Source: CAZKRU01 sp964555235 (lineage in GTDB: Bacteria > Verrucomicrobiota > Verrucomicrobiia > Methylacidiphilales > CAMAQI01). Taken from it: a DNA stretch of 21,609 nucleotides. A model generated the notes under the pieces. It did no database searches and had not been told where the DNA came from. It saw only the letters and a program-made list of their open reading frames with translations. Positions 1 to 6,798 of this stretch are shown one piece after another. The first letter of the stretch is position 1. Every line of letters begins with the position of its first letter. Both the position numbers and the translations under genes were made by a program. Where the stretch lies: NCBI GenBank assembly GCA_964555235.1, contig CAZKRU010000072.1, positions 1 to 21,609 on the forward strand, read 5' to 3'.

Positions 1-163
1 AGAGGGAAAAATTGTTTGGCACAATGGAGAGAGCGGAGGATTTCACGCCTTCGTCGGCTACTGGAAAGACCTTCCAATGGGCGTTACCATCCTAACCAAC
101 TCCACCGACGATTTCGCTGATGTCATCGGTATTCGATTGCTGCAAGCGATGAAGCAGATGTAA
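1..163 (+). CDS. Serine hydrolase of the beta-lactamase/penicillin-binding fold, C-terminal end only
   Basis: Only the last 53 codons are present; the frame is open to the left edge and ends at TAA 161-163. The visible peptide has HNGESGGF near its start, which fits the H/K-x-G box of class C-type beta-lactamase-related serine hydrolases, followed by a segment ending in ILTNS, the usual last core strand before the C-terminal helix. The catalytic SxxK and YxN motifs would lie outside the window, so activity cannot be judged. Members of this family are usually exported peptidases, esterases or D-amino-acid-peptide hydrolases; the substrate cannot be told. The gene runs into a strong terminator 40 nt downstream. 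Family call is fairly secure from the HNG box and ILTNS context, but it rests on a short fragment. Confidence 0.7.
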   Translation, partial: EGKIVWHNGESGGFHAFVGYWKDLPMGVTILTNSTDDFADVIGIRLLQAMKQM

Positions 164-196
164 ACTTGCCAAAACTAAGCAATGCGTCAGATCAAT

Positions 197-226
197 AAAA
201 AAGGCGGGCCGAAGCCCGCCTTTTCA
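197..226. terminator. Bidirectional rho-independent terminator
   Basis: GGCGGGC (203-209), loop CGAA, GCCCGCC (214-220), flanked by an A run (197-202) on the left and TTTT (221-224) on the right. The A and T flanks make it work on both strands. It lies between two convergent genes, the serine hydrolase fragment (plus) and the FecR-domain gene (minus), as expected for a shared terminator. Confidence 0.88.
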
Positions 227-248
227 GATTAAATTTCAAGTAAAATGC

Positions 249-1841
249 TCAAATTTGAGTTGTTTTTTGAGGCTGGAATGTCTCTCTAATCGTATCAAAA
301 GTTTGGGGTCTCGGTCCGCCTGTCCCAATATCAGACGGTTTTTCAAGTTCATCTTTCGACTTTGATTCCGTATAATCACCAAACATCGCAATCAGTTCAC
401 CTGATAACTGACGCAGCTTCCCTTCCAAACCCGTATTCGGATTCTTGGATCCGTCTGCCATCGTATTAGAGTTTCCAGCAAGAAGTGAAACCGTTTGGTG
501 AAGGACAATCTTTTCAGTTCCTCCACCGAGATTATTTCCACCGTTCTTCTTATCAGCAAACTTTTCGGTCAGGAGATTGACCTTCCCTGCTTCTTGCAGC
601 CCCTGTTTTGATTCTACGAGCAATTGTACCCCTCCGGACGGCGGGACCGAACCGAGCCCCAGCGCTTTAATAAAGCTTCCTTGAGCAGTCTTTGCAAACA
701 TCGGTATTAGCGTGAAAGATTTTCCACCGATATCAACCACCTTCCAACGACTTTCCGAAGCAATCACGAGCATGACGTTCTTACCAAAGGAAACCTTTGA
801 GGCAGATCCCTTCGCTGCAGCCACACCGACCGGAGTGCGAACTTTGAAATCCTGAGTCTCCCCAAGTCGTTTGTTCACCTTCACAAACACTGAACCCTTG
901 TTCAGCTTTACCTCAGTATCGCGTACGGTCCCTGCCATTTTCTGTTCAAATCCTGTTTCGGTATTGGGAACCAAACGAGCCGTATGGGTTCCCCCAATGA
1001 TGGCGGCTACCGTGGATTCCTCTTTGGTGACGACTTGGGCTCCGTTTGAAATCACCATCCCACTTTCGGCTTTGACGTCCTTGAGCCCCTTGGCCGCATC
1101 CGTCACGTAAACGTCCCCCACCACTTCAACCAGTCGCACTTGACCCACGGTGTCCGCCTTGGCACTTTCCATCGAGGCATTGGAAACGTCACGAGCCCAA
1201 ACCACTTCGTCGATCTTATTCTGATCATCCGGCGAAGGCTTTGCAGTTGCTGCCTTTTCTTTGTCTGTTTCCTCTTTGACTTCTGCAGCTGCTTCATTTT
1301 GTGCCTCTGGAAGCATCGGAGTGGCGGCCACTTCGGGAGCCGCAGCGACCGCTGGAGCGGGCTCCGCTTTAACCTCAGGGGCCTTTTCGGGAGCTGATTT
1401 TTCAACGACGGGAGGCGCCACAACTGACTGACTATTAAGCTTTTGGCCATCAACCTTTACTGAGCCGATATATCCCGGATCAATGGTGACCTGCTTGAGA
1501 TCCGAGCCGTAAATCAAGGTCACAATCGCGTTTCCGTCGGTCTCAATCGACTTGCCCGCCACGGAAAAACTCATCGGGGCCGGTTTATCCAGATTGGGGG
1601 AGAGAATGGCGGAGAGTTTTCCATTCACATCCCGTCCAAAACTTGCATTAAATTGAAGTCCCCCGATCACCACCGACTTACCCACTGTTCCCGGGGTCAA
1701 TTCAGCCGCTTTCTCCCCGGTAGGACCAGAAATTTGAAGGGCCTCGTTTTCCCCGATCGTCAGCGAAAACTTCGGGGTTTCCGCTAATAGGGATAAAGTA
1801 CAAAATGTCAGCGCCCAGAGAACCAATGCATATTTCTTCAT
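249..1841 (-). CDS. Exported FecR-domain protein with Ala/Pro/Glu/Lys-rich linker
   Basis: 530 aa from the ATG at 1839-1841. That start is chosen because MKKYALVLWALTFCTLSLLA is a clean signal peptide (cleavage probably after Ala20) and AGGAG lies upstream; a longer frame to 1913 would put a nonsensical tail before the signal. Residues 21-140 form a beta-rich region I do not recognise; 142-208 are a low-complexity Ala/Pro/Glu/Lys linker; about 234-352 match the FecR fold (a VRLVEVVGDVYV strand, LNKGSVFVKV, then FKVRTPVGVAAAKGSASKVSF). The C-terminal 150 residues are polar, with GGNNLGGG and a final charged tail. Classical FecR relays a TonB receptor signal to a sigma factor, but here there is no transmembrane anchor, no adjacent sigma factor or receptor, and the domain sits mid-protein. 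A periplasmic structural or envelope role is more likely; the function is unknown. Confidence 0.78.
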   Translation of the reverse strand: MKKYALVLWALTFCTLSLLAETPKFSLTIGENEALQISGPTGEKAAELTPGTVGKSVVIGGLQFNASFGRDVNGKLSAILSPNLDKPAPMSFSVAGKSIETDGNAIVTLIYGSDLKQVTIDPGYIGSVKVDGQKLNSQSVVAPPVVEKSAPEKAPEVKAEPAPAVAAAPEVAATPMLPEAQNEAAAEVKEETDKEKAATAKPSPDDQNKIDEVVWARDVSNASMESAKADTVGQVRLVEVVGDVYVTDAAKGLKDVKAESGMVISNGAQVVTKEESTVAAIIGGTHTARLVPNTETGFEQKMAGTVRDTEVKLNKGSVFVKVNKRLGETQDFKVRTPVGVAAAKGSASKVSFGKNVMLVIASESRWKVVDIGGKSFTLIPMFAKTAQGSFIKALGLGSVPPSGGVQLLVESKQGLQEAGKVNLLTEKFADKKNGGNNLGGGTEKIVLHQTVSLLAGNSNTMADGSKNPNTGLEGKLRQLSGELIAMFGDYTESKSKDELEKPSDIGTGGPRPQTFDTIRETFQPQKTTQI

Positions 1842-1854
1842 AATAAAGCAGTTA

Positions 1855-1859
1855 CTCCT
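1855..1859 (-). promoter_or_regulatory. Ribosome binding site of the FecR-domain gene
   Basis: Minus-strand AGGAG, 13 nt before the ATG at 1841. The spacing is long, but it is the only purine-rich match near the start, and it supports the internal ATG over upstream alternatives. Confidence 0.55.
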
Positions 1860-1930
1860 AAGTAGTAATAATGCCATCAGGCGGGGCATTTGCAAGTGGA
1901 AATACGAGGGCAAGGGCTAAGTCGATTCAC

Positions 1931-2036
1931 CTGGTAGGGACACCTCTCCGTCTACTCCGAACGCTTTTCGGGGAGGTGTCCGGGCTTGTTGGTGGATCGA
2001 ACCGCTCGGACGCCTGCGGAGAGGCGTCCCTACCAG
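1931..2036. repeat. Composite palindromic intergenic element with two nested hairpins
   Basis: Outer arms at 1931-1950 and 2017-2036 are inverted copies matching 19 of 20 bases. Inside, GACACCTC (1939-1946) can pair with GAGGTGTC (1973-1980), and GGACGCCT (2008-2015) can pair with AGGCGTCC (2022-2029). The element can therefore form either one long stem or two separate hairpins. It lies between the divergent FecR and rhodanese genes. It contains no open frame worth calling and resembles a dispersed REP/MITE-like element; no second copy is present in this window. Confidence 0.75.
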
Positions 2037-2121
2037 AGACGAAGCCAAGTAAAAAGCCTTCCCATCATGAAGGATTTTGATAGCTTCCGCTTCCTGAAGA
2101 ATCAACCGAAGACTGAACTGC

Positions 2122-2907
2122 ATGCAACACTCCCCCCGCTTCCTTAAAATTGTCCAAGAAACGCTCACCCGTGTTCCGGAAGTCAGCGTCGAAGAGGCTG
2201 CCCGCGAATCCAAAAAGATGGGGGTTATTCTGATTGATGTCCGCGAACGCGAAGAATGGAGCGCCGGACATGCCCCTCGCGCCCTCTTTCTTTCCAAAGG
2301 AATCCTTGAACGGGATATCGAGACCCGTGTTCCCGACCCGACCACTCCGATTTATTGTTATTGTGGCGGCGGCTACCGTTCGGCTTTGGCGGCCGACAAT
2401 CTCCAGAAAATGGGTTACACGAATGTCAAATCGGTGGCCGGCGGGTACAAAGCCTGGGTCAAGGCTGGACTCCCGATCAGCACCGCTCCGGAATTTTTCC
2501 CGCGCAGCCCGAATGAAAAACTCGGCGGAATCGTCTGCCTCCCTCGTCTGATCGACAAGTGTCGTCTTTTCCCCGAAGGAAAACTTCCCGGCTACAATTA
2601 TCTGACGGTCGGATTTGATAAATTTCTCCTCGAATTTCTCTGCCTCGACGGAAAAGAATTTGAAGCCACCGCCCAAAAACTCACCTCCGACGAAGAGATC
2701 TTGAACTGGATGAGAAATCGCCTCGGACCCGGCTGGCCGATGGACAACGCGATCCTGGAATTTAATCGACGCCTCTCCCAACGACGCCCTGACACCGTTG
2801 AGAAGAAAGCGAAATTCGAATCGATGCGCTCCGCTCTTCCTTCGGCAAGCAAGCCGATTGAAACCTATTTCGACCTGATCGACCTTGAAGAAGGCCGAAT
2901 CCTCTAA
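2122..2907 (+). CDS. Rhodanese-DUF5069 fusion protein
   Basis: 261 aa, cytoplasmic, no signal peptide. Residues about 20-117 are a rhodanese domain: IDVRE at 38-42, the active-site loop C81-GGGY-R86, and a typical VAGGYKAWVKAGLPI ending. The C(x4)R loop of six residues is that of active single-domain sulfurtransferases, so a persulfide on Cys81 is plausible. Residues about 118-255 match DUF5069, an uncharacterised domain (LPRLIDKCRL, PGYNYLTVGFDKFLLEFL). A TGA at 2095-2097 closes the frame upstream, so ATG 2122 is the first good start. It is followed 21 nt later by a nitroreductase gene in the same direction, which suggests co-transcription. The sulfur acceptor and the role of the second domain are unknown. 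Confidence 0.88.
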   Translation: MQHSPRFLKIVQETLTRVPEVSVEEAARESKKMGVILIDVREREEWSAGHAPRALFLSKGILERDIETRVPDPTTPIYCYCGGGYRSALAADNLQKMGYTNVKSVAGGYKAWVKAGLPISTAPEFFPRSPNEKLGGIVCLPRLIDKCRLFPEGKLPGYNYLTVGFDKFLLEFLCLDGKEFEATAQKLTSDEEILNWMRNRLGPGWPMDNAILEFNRRLSQRRPDTVEKKAKFESMRSALPSASKPIETYFDLIDLEEGRIL

Positions 2908-2928
2908 CCCTCAATCGCGAGACCCCCG

Positions 2929-3558
2929 ATGCCCCTCCATGTTCCCGATTCCATTCGTCAACGTCGCTCCGTCAAATCGTTCAAACCGGATGCCATTCCC
3001 GCTCCGATTTTGGAGGAACTGATTGAACTCACCCTGGCCGCCCCGAGTAGCTGGAATTTCCAACCGTGGCGCATCGTTCTGATCGATGATCCAAAACAAA
3101 AAGAAGCCCTTGCCGCAGTGGCTTGGAATCAGAAACAAATTACTCAAGCCCCGGTCGTCTTTGTCTACGCCGTAAGCTATCGTGGCTGGGAAAAGACGAT
3201 GGAACAAACGATTCAAACCGCACAAAAACTCGGCGCCTGGCCGGAGCCGTTTGCACAGTTCATTCGCAGCTCGGCTCCCGGATTTCAAAACGCTCTGGGT
3301 GAACGCGCCCGGGAGTACGCCATCAAGGATGCCTTGATTGCCGCTACTCATACTGCGCTTGCTGCTGAAAGTCTTGGACTCGGCTCCTGCTTTATGAATG
3401 GTTGGGCCGAAGAGGGAGTGAAAAAAGTCATCGGAGCCGAGGGAAATCCCGACATCGGAATCGCCCTCGTCCTTCCGGTTGGATACCCGGCAGAAACCCC
3501 CAAATTCTCGGGCCGCCTTCCTCGGGAACTAACGCTTTTCAAAAATCGTCTCGGATAA
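2929..3558 (+). CDS. Nitroreductase-family FMN oxidoreductase
   Basis: 209 aa. Nitroreductase-family proteins are FMN-dependent, dimeric, cytoplasmic NAD(P)H oxidoreductases. The N-terminal R12-R13-S14 with following VKSF is the usual FMN-phosphate-binding start; PSSWNFQPWR matches the conserved segment near the isoalloxazine ring; the DALIAATHTALAAESLGLGSC helix and the late LVLPVGYP strand complete the fold. Length is normal for the short single-domain class. It lies 21 nt after the rhodanese-DUF5069 gene, so the two probably form one transcript. No strong Shine-Dalgarno is visible. The natural substrate (nitroaromatic, quinone, flavin or other) cannot be inferred. Confidence 0.9.
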   Translation: MPLHVPDSIRQRRSVKSFKPDAIPAPILEELIELTLAAPSSWNFQPWRIVLIDDPKQKEALAAVAWNQKQITQAPVVFVYAVSYRGWEKTMEQTIQTAQKLGAWPEPFAQFIRSSAPGFQNALGERAREYAIKDALIAATHTALAAESLGLGSCFMNGWAEEGVKKVIGAEGNPDIGIALVLPVGYPAETPKFSGRLPRELTLFKNRLG

Positions 3559-3579
3559 TTACCACCGAAAAAGAATGAT

Positions 3580-3674
3580 TCTCACACAAAGGCACCAAGT
3601 CACAAAGGGGAGATTTTTTGTTTTGGGTCGTGAAAAAAAATTCGACTTGGTGAGCTTTGTGCCTTTGTGTGAGA
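3580..3674. repeat. Inverted repeat made of 8-nt units, between nitroreductase and nadC
   Basis: Arms 3580-3595 and 3659-3674 are perfect 16-nt inverted copies (TCTCACACAAAGGCAC and its complement). The left arm continues as CACAAAGG, CACCAAGT, CACAAAGG, a tandem of 8-nt units from about 3585 to 3608. CACCAAGTC (3593-3601) also pairs with GACTTGGTG (3644-3652). The loop is AT-rich. It ends 42 nt before the nadC ATG, so the transcript would fold just upstream of nadC. Confidence 0.75.
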
Positions 3675-3716
3675 CCAATCCCGTTTCCCAATGACGCGGG
3701 CAAACCTCCTAAAATC

Positions 3717-4586
3717 ATGAACTCGATACCAATCCCCTCCCCTGCCATTCTTCGGGAAGCCGCCAGCCGCGCGTTGGGTGAGGACCGAGGTCCGATGGAT
3801 GTGACCTCGATGGTGGCGATTCCCGAGTCAGCAAGCGGTATCGCTCAAATTGTCACACGCGAAACCTGTATTGTCGCGGGGCTTCCGGTCGCTGAGACGG
3901 TCTTCCGTGAAGTCGATCCTTCATTGCATTTGGAGCGTCTTCTCGAAGACGGCACAGCCATCCCCCCCGGCACCGTGATTCTCAAAATCTCCGGCTCTCT
4001 CCGCTCGATTCTGACGGGAGAAAGGACCGCCTTGAATTTTCTGCAACGGCTCTCCGGCGTCGCCACCCAGACTCAGGCATTTGTTCAGGCGATCGCTGGC
4101 ACCAAGGCTCGAATTTTGGATACCCGAAAAACAACTCCCGGACTTCGGGCCTTGGAAAAATATGCGGTCCGTTGTGGCGGCGGCGAAAACCATCGCGTCG
4201 GACTCTACGACCAATTCTTGTTTAAGGATAATCACCTCACACATCTCAACACTCCAGAAAAATTACGGGATGCCGTCGCGCGCGCCCGGGCCTTGGATGC
4301 GGAACTGAAAATCGAAATCGAAGCGGATACCCTGGATCAAGTTCGCCAGATTGTGCCCCTCGGCATTGATCGAATCCTTCTCGATAACATGAGTCTCGAT
4401 TTGATGACCGAAGCAGTTGGCATAATCGGAGGTCGATGCGAGACCGAAGCCTCAGGAAACATGAGCCTCAACCGAGTCCACGCCATCGCTCAATGCGGTG
4501 TCGATTTCATCTCCGTCGGAAGCCTCACACACTCCGTCCGCGCCATCGATCTTTCGCTCGAAGTTCTTGCGGATCCACTCCGATGA
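3717..4586 (+). CDS. nadC: Nicotinate-nucleotide pyrophosphorylase (quinolinate phosphoribosyltransferase)
   Basis: 289 aa. Converts quinolinate and PRPP to nicotinate mononucleotide, CO2 and pyrophosphate in de novo NAD synthesis. Family motifs are in order: GERTALNFLQRLSGVAT (101-117), DTRKTTPG (135-142), CGGGENHR (153-160), FKDNH (169-173), then IEIEAD, DRILLDNM, TEASGNMS and a final GVDFISVGSLTHS. The PRPP/quinolinate-binding Arg, Lys and His residues in these motifs are all present. ATG 3717 is chosen because it gives the usual family N-terminus; the frame is open to 3657, but that extension falls within the inverted repeat. No clear Shine-Dalgarno is seen. No nadA or nadB is in the window. 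Its stop overlaps the start of the rhomboid gene. Confidence 0.96.
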   Translation: MNSIPIPSPAILREAASRALGEDRGPMDVTSMVAIPESASGIAQIVTRETCIVAGLPVAETVFREVDPSLHLERLLEDGTAIPPGTVILKISGSLRSILTGERTALNFLQRLSGVATQTQAFVQAIAGTKARILDTRKTTPGLRALEKYAVRCGGGENHRVGLYDQFLFKDNHLTHLNTPEKLRDAVARARALDAELKIEIEADTLDQVRQIVPLGIDRILLDNMSLDLMTEAVGIIGGRCETEASGNMSLNRVHAIAQCGVDFISVGSLTHSVRAIDLSLEVLADPLR

Positions 4587-5185
4587 TCTCGTGGATTCTC
4601 ATTGGCAGCGCTGTCGCTGTTCATGTTCTTCAATATCTGAGTCTGTCAAAATACGGTTATGATCTCCCAGAAGAACTCCTCGCCTTTCGACTCGATCTTT
4701 TTCTCCAAGGCGATTGGTGGCGCGCCGTCACTTACGCTTGGATTCATTCCACCGATTTACCGATTCACGCGCTTTTCAATCTCACCAGTCTTCACTTTTT
4801 AGGTCGGGAATTAGAACCGTGGCTCGGGAAAGTACGATTTCTCACCCTCTATTTTCTCGGCGCAATCAGCGCGGTTGGACTCTGGATCCTCCTTGATTCA
4901 AAATACGCCCCAATGGAAATGCTTGCTGGAGCCAGCGGCTCGGTCTTCGCTCTCTTCACCGCCCTCGCCCGACTCGATCCTGATCGTCGCGTTCAAGCTT
5001 TGATCTTAATTATTCCCGTCCGAGGAAAAATTAAAACTATTGTCGGAGGGATGATCATTTTCGAAATCATCTGCTGGGTGTTCGACTGGCTTTCAATGAT
5101 TGCCCACAGCGCGCACCTTGGCGGCGCCCTCGTCGGATTTCTTCTGGCAACTTATTGGCGTCGGAAAATTTGGCATCTTGAATAA
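4583..5185 (+). CDS. Rhomboid-family intramembrane serine protease
   Basis: 200 aa, about six membrane segments. The HxxxN motif is H62-ALF-N66. The catalytic serine lies in G116-A117-S118-G119 and the catalytic histidine is H178 in AHLGG, so the Ser/His dyad is intact. R75 in the loop after the second helix and the W-R tract at 46-47 fit the rhomboid loop L1 region. ATG 4583 overlaps the nadC stop as ATGA, a translational-coupling arrangement; the frame extends upstream within nadC, but that extension is arginine-rich and without family character. These proteases cut transmembrane substrates within the bilayer; no substrate is suggested by the neighbourhood. Confidence 0.93.
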   Translation: MISWILIGSAVAVHVLQYLSLSKYGYDLPEELLAFRLDLFLQGDWWRAVTYAWIHSTDLPIHALFNLTSLHFLGRELEPWLGKVRFLTLYFLGAISAVGLWILLDSKYAPMEMLAGASGSVFALFTALARLDPDRRVQALILIIPVRGKIKTIVGGMIIFEIICWVFDWLSMIAHSAHLGGALVGFLLATYWRRKIWHLE

Positions 5186-5202
5186 CCGATCCGTCACCAT
5201 CG

Positions 5203-5271
5203 AATCCACAGATTTTCACAGATTAACGCCGATTTTAATTTTGAATCTGTGAGAATCTTGTCAATCTGCGG
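5203..5271. repeat. Palindromic repeat of the AATCTGTG type, copy 1
   Basis: The left arm (5203-5225) holds CACAGATTTT then CACAGATT in tandem; the right arm (5244-5271) holds AATCTGTGAG, AATCTTGTC and AATCTGCGG. AATCTGTG plus the next six bases pair across the loop with one mismatch. It lies between the convergent rhomboid and dehydrogenase genes, so it may also serve as a two-way terminator, though there is no T run directly after the stem. A second copy of the same family is at 9397-9477. Confidence 0.7.
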
Positions 5272-5291
5272 AGAGGATCCCGTTTTTCTTC

Positions 5292-6017
5292 CTACCTCAA
5301 ATTCCATCCACCACTGACGACTAAATTCGATCCGGTCAGGTAGGAAGATTCGGGGCGGATCAAAAATTCCACGGCATTCCAAATATCCGAAAAAGTTCCA
5401 TATCTGCCAGCGGGAAGCGATTTCGCCGGTGGGAGATCCAAACTGTTTTCCAACCAACCGGGGGAAATCAAATTAACCGTGACGCCAAATTTCGCCTCTG
5501 ACTTTGCAAAGGATCGTGTCAAAATCAGAACCCCGGTTTTACCGATATGATATCCGACCGCGAGATCTCGGGCCGTGGGACGATCACAACTCGAATCACC
5601 CAGATTAATCACACGTCCAACCTTTGCTTTTCGCAAGAACGGAAGTGCTGCGCGTGTCAGAAAAAAGGTCGCCGTCGCGGTTGAATCCAATTCCTCGCGC
5701 CACTCGAGTTCCGAGAGAGATTCCAAGGACTTGGAATGGTAAACCCCGGCATTATTGATGAGAAGATCGAGTCGTCCGTATTTTTGAGAAACCGCCGCGA
5801 TCAGTTTTTTCGCCCCGGCCTCGCGGGAAAGATCCGCCGCAAAAAGATCCGCCGCGCCTCCGCACTTTCGAATCAGATTCACCCCCTTCATCGCCCCCGC
5901 TCGGCTCGAACGATAATGAATAGCCACTACATAACCGGCACGCGCCAACCGTTGCGCCAAATCAGCTCCGAGTCCCCGCCCCGCCCCCGTCACCAGTGCA
6001 ACTCGTTTTTTATTCAT
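5292..6017 (-). CDS. Short-chain dehydrogenase/reductase (SDR)
   Basis: 241 aa, classical SDR. TGAGRGLG at 10-17 is the nucleotide-binding glycine motif, and Arg36 after the second strand (HYRSS) favours NADP(H). N88-N89-A90-G91 is the NNAG motif. The catalytic set is S143, Y156 and K160 with the usual S-x12-Y-x3-K spacing. The C-terminal SGGW matches the family end. The HYRSS and GYHIGKTG segments recall the pteridine-reductase/FolM branch, but the substrate is not established. ATG 6015-6017 lies inside the end of the upstream mutarotase-like gene (8-nt overlap), so the two are probably translated together and may act on the same sugar or sugar derivative. Confidence 0.92.
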   Translation of the reverse strand: MNKKRVALVTGAGRGLGADLAQRLARAGYVVAIHYRSSRAGAMKGVNLIRKCGGAADLFAADLSREAGAKKLIAAVSQKYGRLDLLINNAGVYHSKSLESLSELEWREELDSTATATFFLTRAALPFLRKAKVGRVINLGDSSCDRPTARDLAVGYHIGKTGVLILTRSFAKSEAKFGVTVNLISPGWLENSLDLPPAKSLPAGRYGTFSDIWNAVEFLIRPESSYLTGSNLVVSGGWNLR

Positions 6018-6429
6018 CAAACCGAACCACTCCAATCGTAAGGAGAAGATTAGCAAAGCGGCGTTTATCTCCAGAAGCAATCACGAGCGTCGTTTGATAA
6101 GAGCGAATCGCCTCGTAAAACGCCTCACGTGTTAATTGTTGAAAAGCAATTTCGGTCGGGAGAAGGTTCAAATATTCCTGATGAATCGCTTGAGGTTCCG
6201 GAGGAAGCATGACCATCGCTTCTTGAAACGGAACCACTCCGACCAAGACTTTTAAAATATCGGTCACCGTCAACATTCCTGGAGCCAGATTGAGGTAGAC
6301 TTTTTTCGCAGCCGGATTTGCAACGCTGGCCGTTGGAAAATTTCCGTCGGCAATCAGAACTCGGGAAAAGTGTCCAGAAGAGGCCAGTGCTTCCAAAATT
6401 TGGGGGTGAATCAGATTACCTCGAACCAT
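6010..6429 (-). CDS. RbsD/FucU-family sugar mutarotase-like protein
   Basis: 139 aa. Family members interconvert anomers or pyranose/furanose forms of ribose or fucose, as decameric cytoplasmic rings. H20 and D28 (GH then IADGNFP) sit where the family's catalytic His and substrate-contacting Asp are. The C-terminal F125-A-N127 is at the place of the usual Y-A-N, so a conserved active-site tyrosine appears to be phenylalanine here. The segment GMLTVTDILKVLVGVVP is the conserved central helix. The start at 6427-6429 is fixed by an AAGGAG eight nucleotides upstream and by the numbering match; the frame stays open to 6549. It overlaps the following SDR gene by 8 nt. Specificity (fucose, ribose or other) cannot be assigned. 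Confidence 0.88.
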   Translation of the reverse strand: MVRGNLIHPQILEALASSGHFSRVLIADGNFPTASVANPAAKKVYLNLAPGMLTVTDILKVLVGVVPFQEAMVMLPPEPQAIHQEYLNLLPTEIAFQQLTREAFYEAIRSYQTTLVIASGDKRRFANLLLTIGVVRFDE

Positions 6430-6437
6430 TGTGTCGA

Positions 6438-6443
6438 CTCCTT
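6438..6443 (-). promoter_or_regulatory. Ribosome binding site of the mutarotase-like gene
   Basis: Minus-strand AAGGAG with an 8-nt spacer to the ATG at 6429. It decides this start against the longer open frame. Confidence 0.85.
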
Positions 6444-6534
6444 GTTTTGCTTTATCTTTGCGCGTCGATCGCTTTCCGTCACGGAGATAATCGTTCCTAT
6501 AGCCAGTTGATAAAAACGGTAGCCGCGTGTTGTT

Positions 6535-6614
6535 AAATCTGGAACTCACGAACTCAGGAAAAATAGTACGATCCCGTCTGCTTTTTGTCTCTTGAGTTCC
6601 TGAGTTCCAAATTT
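6535..6614. repeat. Inverted repeat built from GGAACTCA units
   Basis: The left arm (6535-6558) holds GGAACTCA and CGAACTCA in tandem; the right arm (6591-6614) holds TGAGTTCC twice. Arms match in 21 of 24 positions around a 32-nt loop. It lies between two divergent genes, so a terminator role for either is unlikely. Confidence 0.75.
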
Positions 6615-6703
6615 ACATAAGGCCATGAGATTACTTAAAATGCTCTAAATTTTAGCGTCTATTTGTCACGAATTATTAAAACTCAAACACAATAAGCGAC
6701 AAA

Positions 6704-6733
6704 TTGTCACGTATCGTATTTTAAATAAATCAT
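6704..6733 (+). promoter_or_regulatory. Candidate clpB promoter
   Basis: TTGTCA (6704-6709, five of six to the -35 consensus), 18-nt spacer, AATCAT (6728-6733, four of six to the -10). It overlaps the GACAA-A-TTGTC palindrome. A heat-shock sigma-type promoter was not recognised. Tentative. Confidence 0.25.
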
Positions 6734-6798
6734 ATTCCATTCATTTGCAATTATTTATATCTAATTTTATCTGGCATCAATCCTGTAGGTTAACTCTT

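Larger units (their letters stand above)
6430..6798. other. 369-nt divergent intergenic region between the mutarotase and clpB
   Basis: No gene is supported here. It contains the mutarotase ribosome site (6438-6443), an inverted repeat (6535-6614), and an AT-rich stretch (about 6615-6798) with a direct repeat TTGTCACG (6663-6670 and 6704-6711) and a GACAA-A-TTGTC palindrome (6698-6708). Both divergent promoters must lie in it. No CIRCE element (TTAGCACTC inverted repeat) was found before clpB. Confidence 0.8.

Noticed and set aside
1103..1453. Lys/Arg/Gln-rich open frame on the minus strand
   Set aside because: Frame shadow of the Ala/Pro/Glu/Lys linker of the FecR-domain gene.
2065..2781. 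238-codon open frame on the minus strand
   Set aside because: It lies opposite the rhodanese-DUF5069 gene, whose motifs are unmistakable; its own translation shows no family character.
3559..3716. NAD-related riboswitch before nadC
   Set aside because: The structure is a simple inverted repeat of short tandem units, without a recognisable aptamer layout.
4436..4582. N-terminal extension of the rhomboid gene inside nadC
   Set aside because: Arginine-rich, frame-shadow composition; the ATGA start at 4583 gives a proper rhomboid N-terminus.
6615..6798. CIRCE element or heat-shock sigma promoter before clpB
   Set aside because: No TTAGCACTC-N9-GAGTGCTAA pattern and no CTTGAA/CCCCAT pair at a suitable distance.
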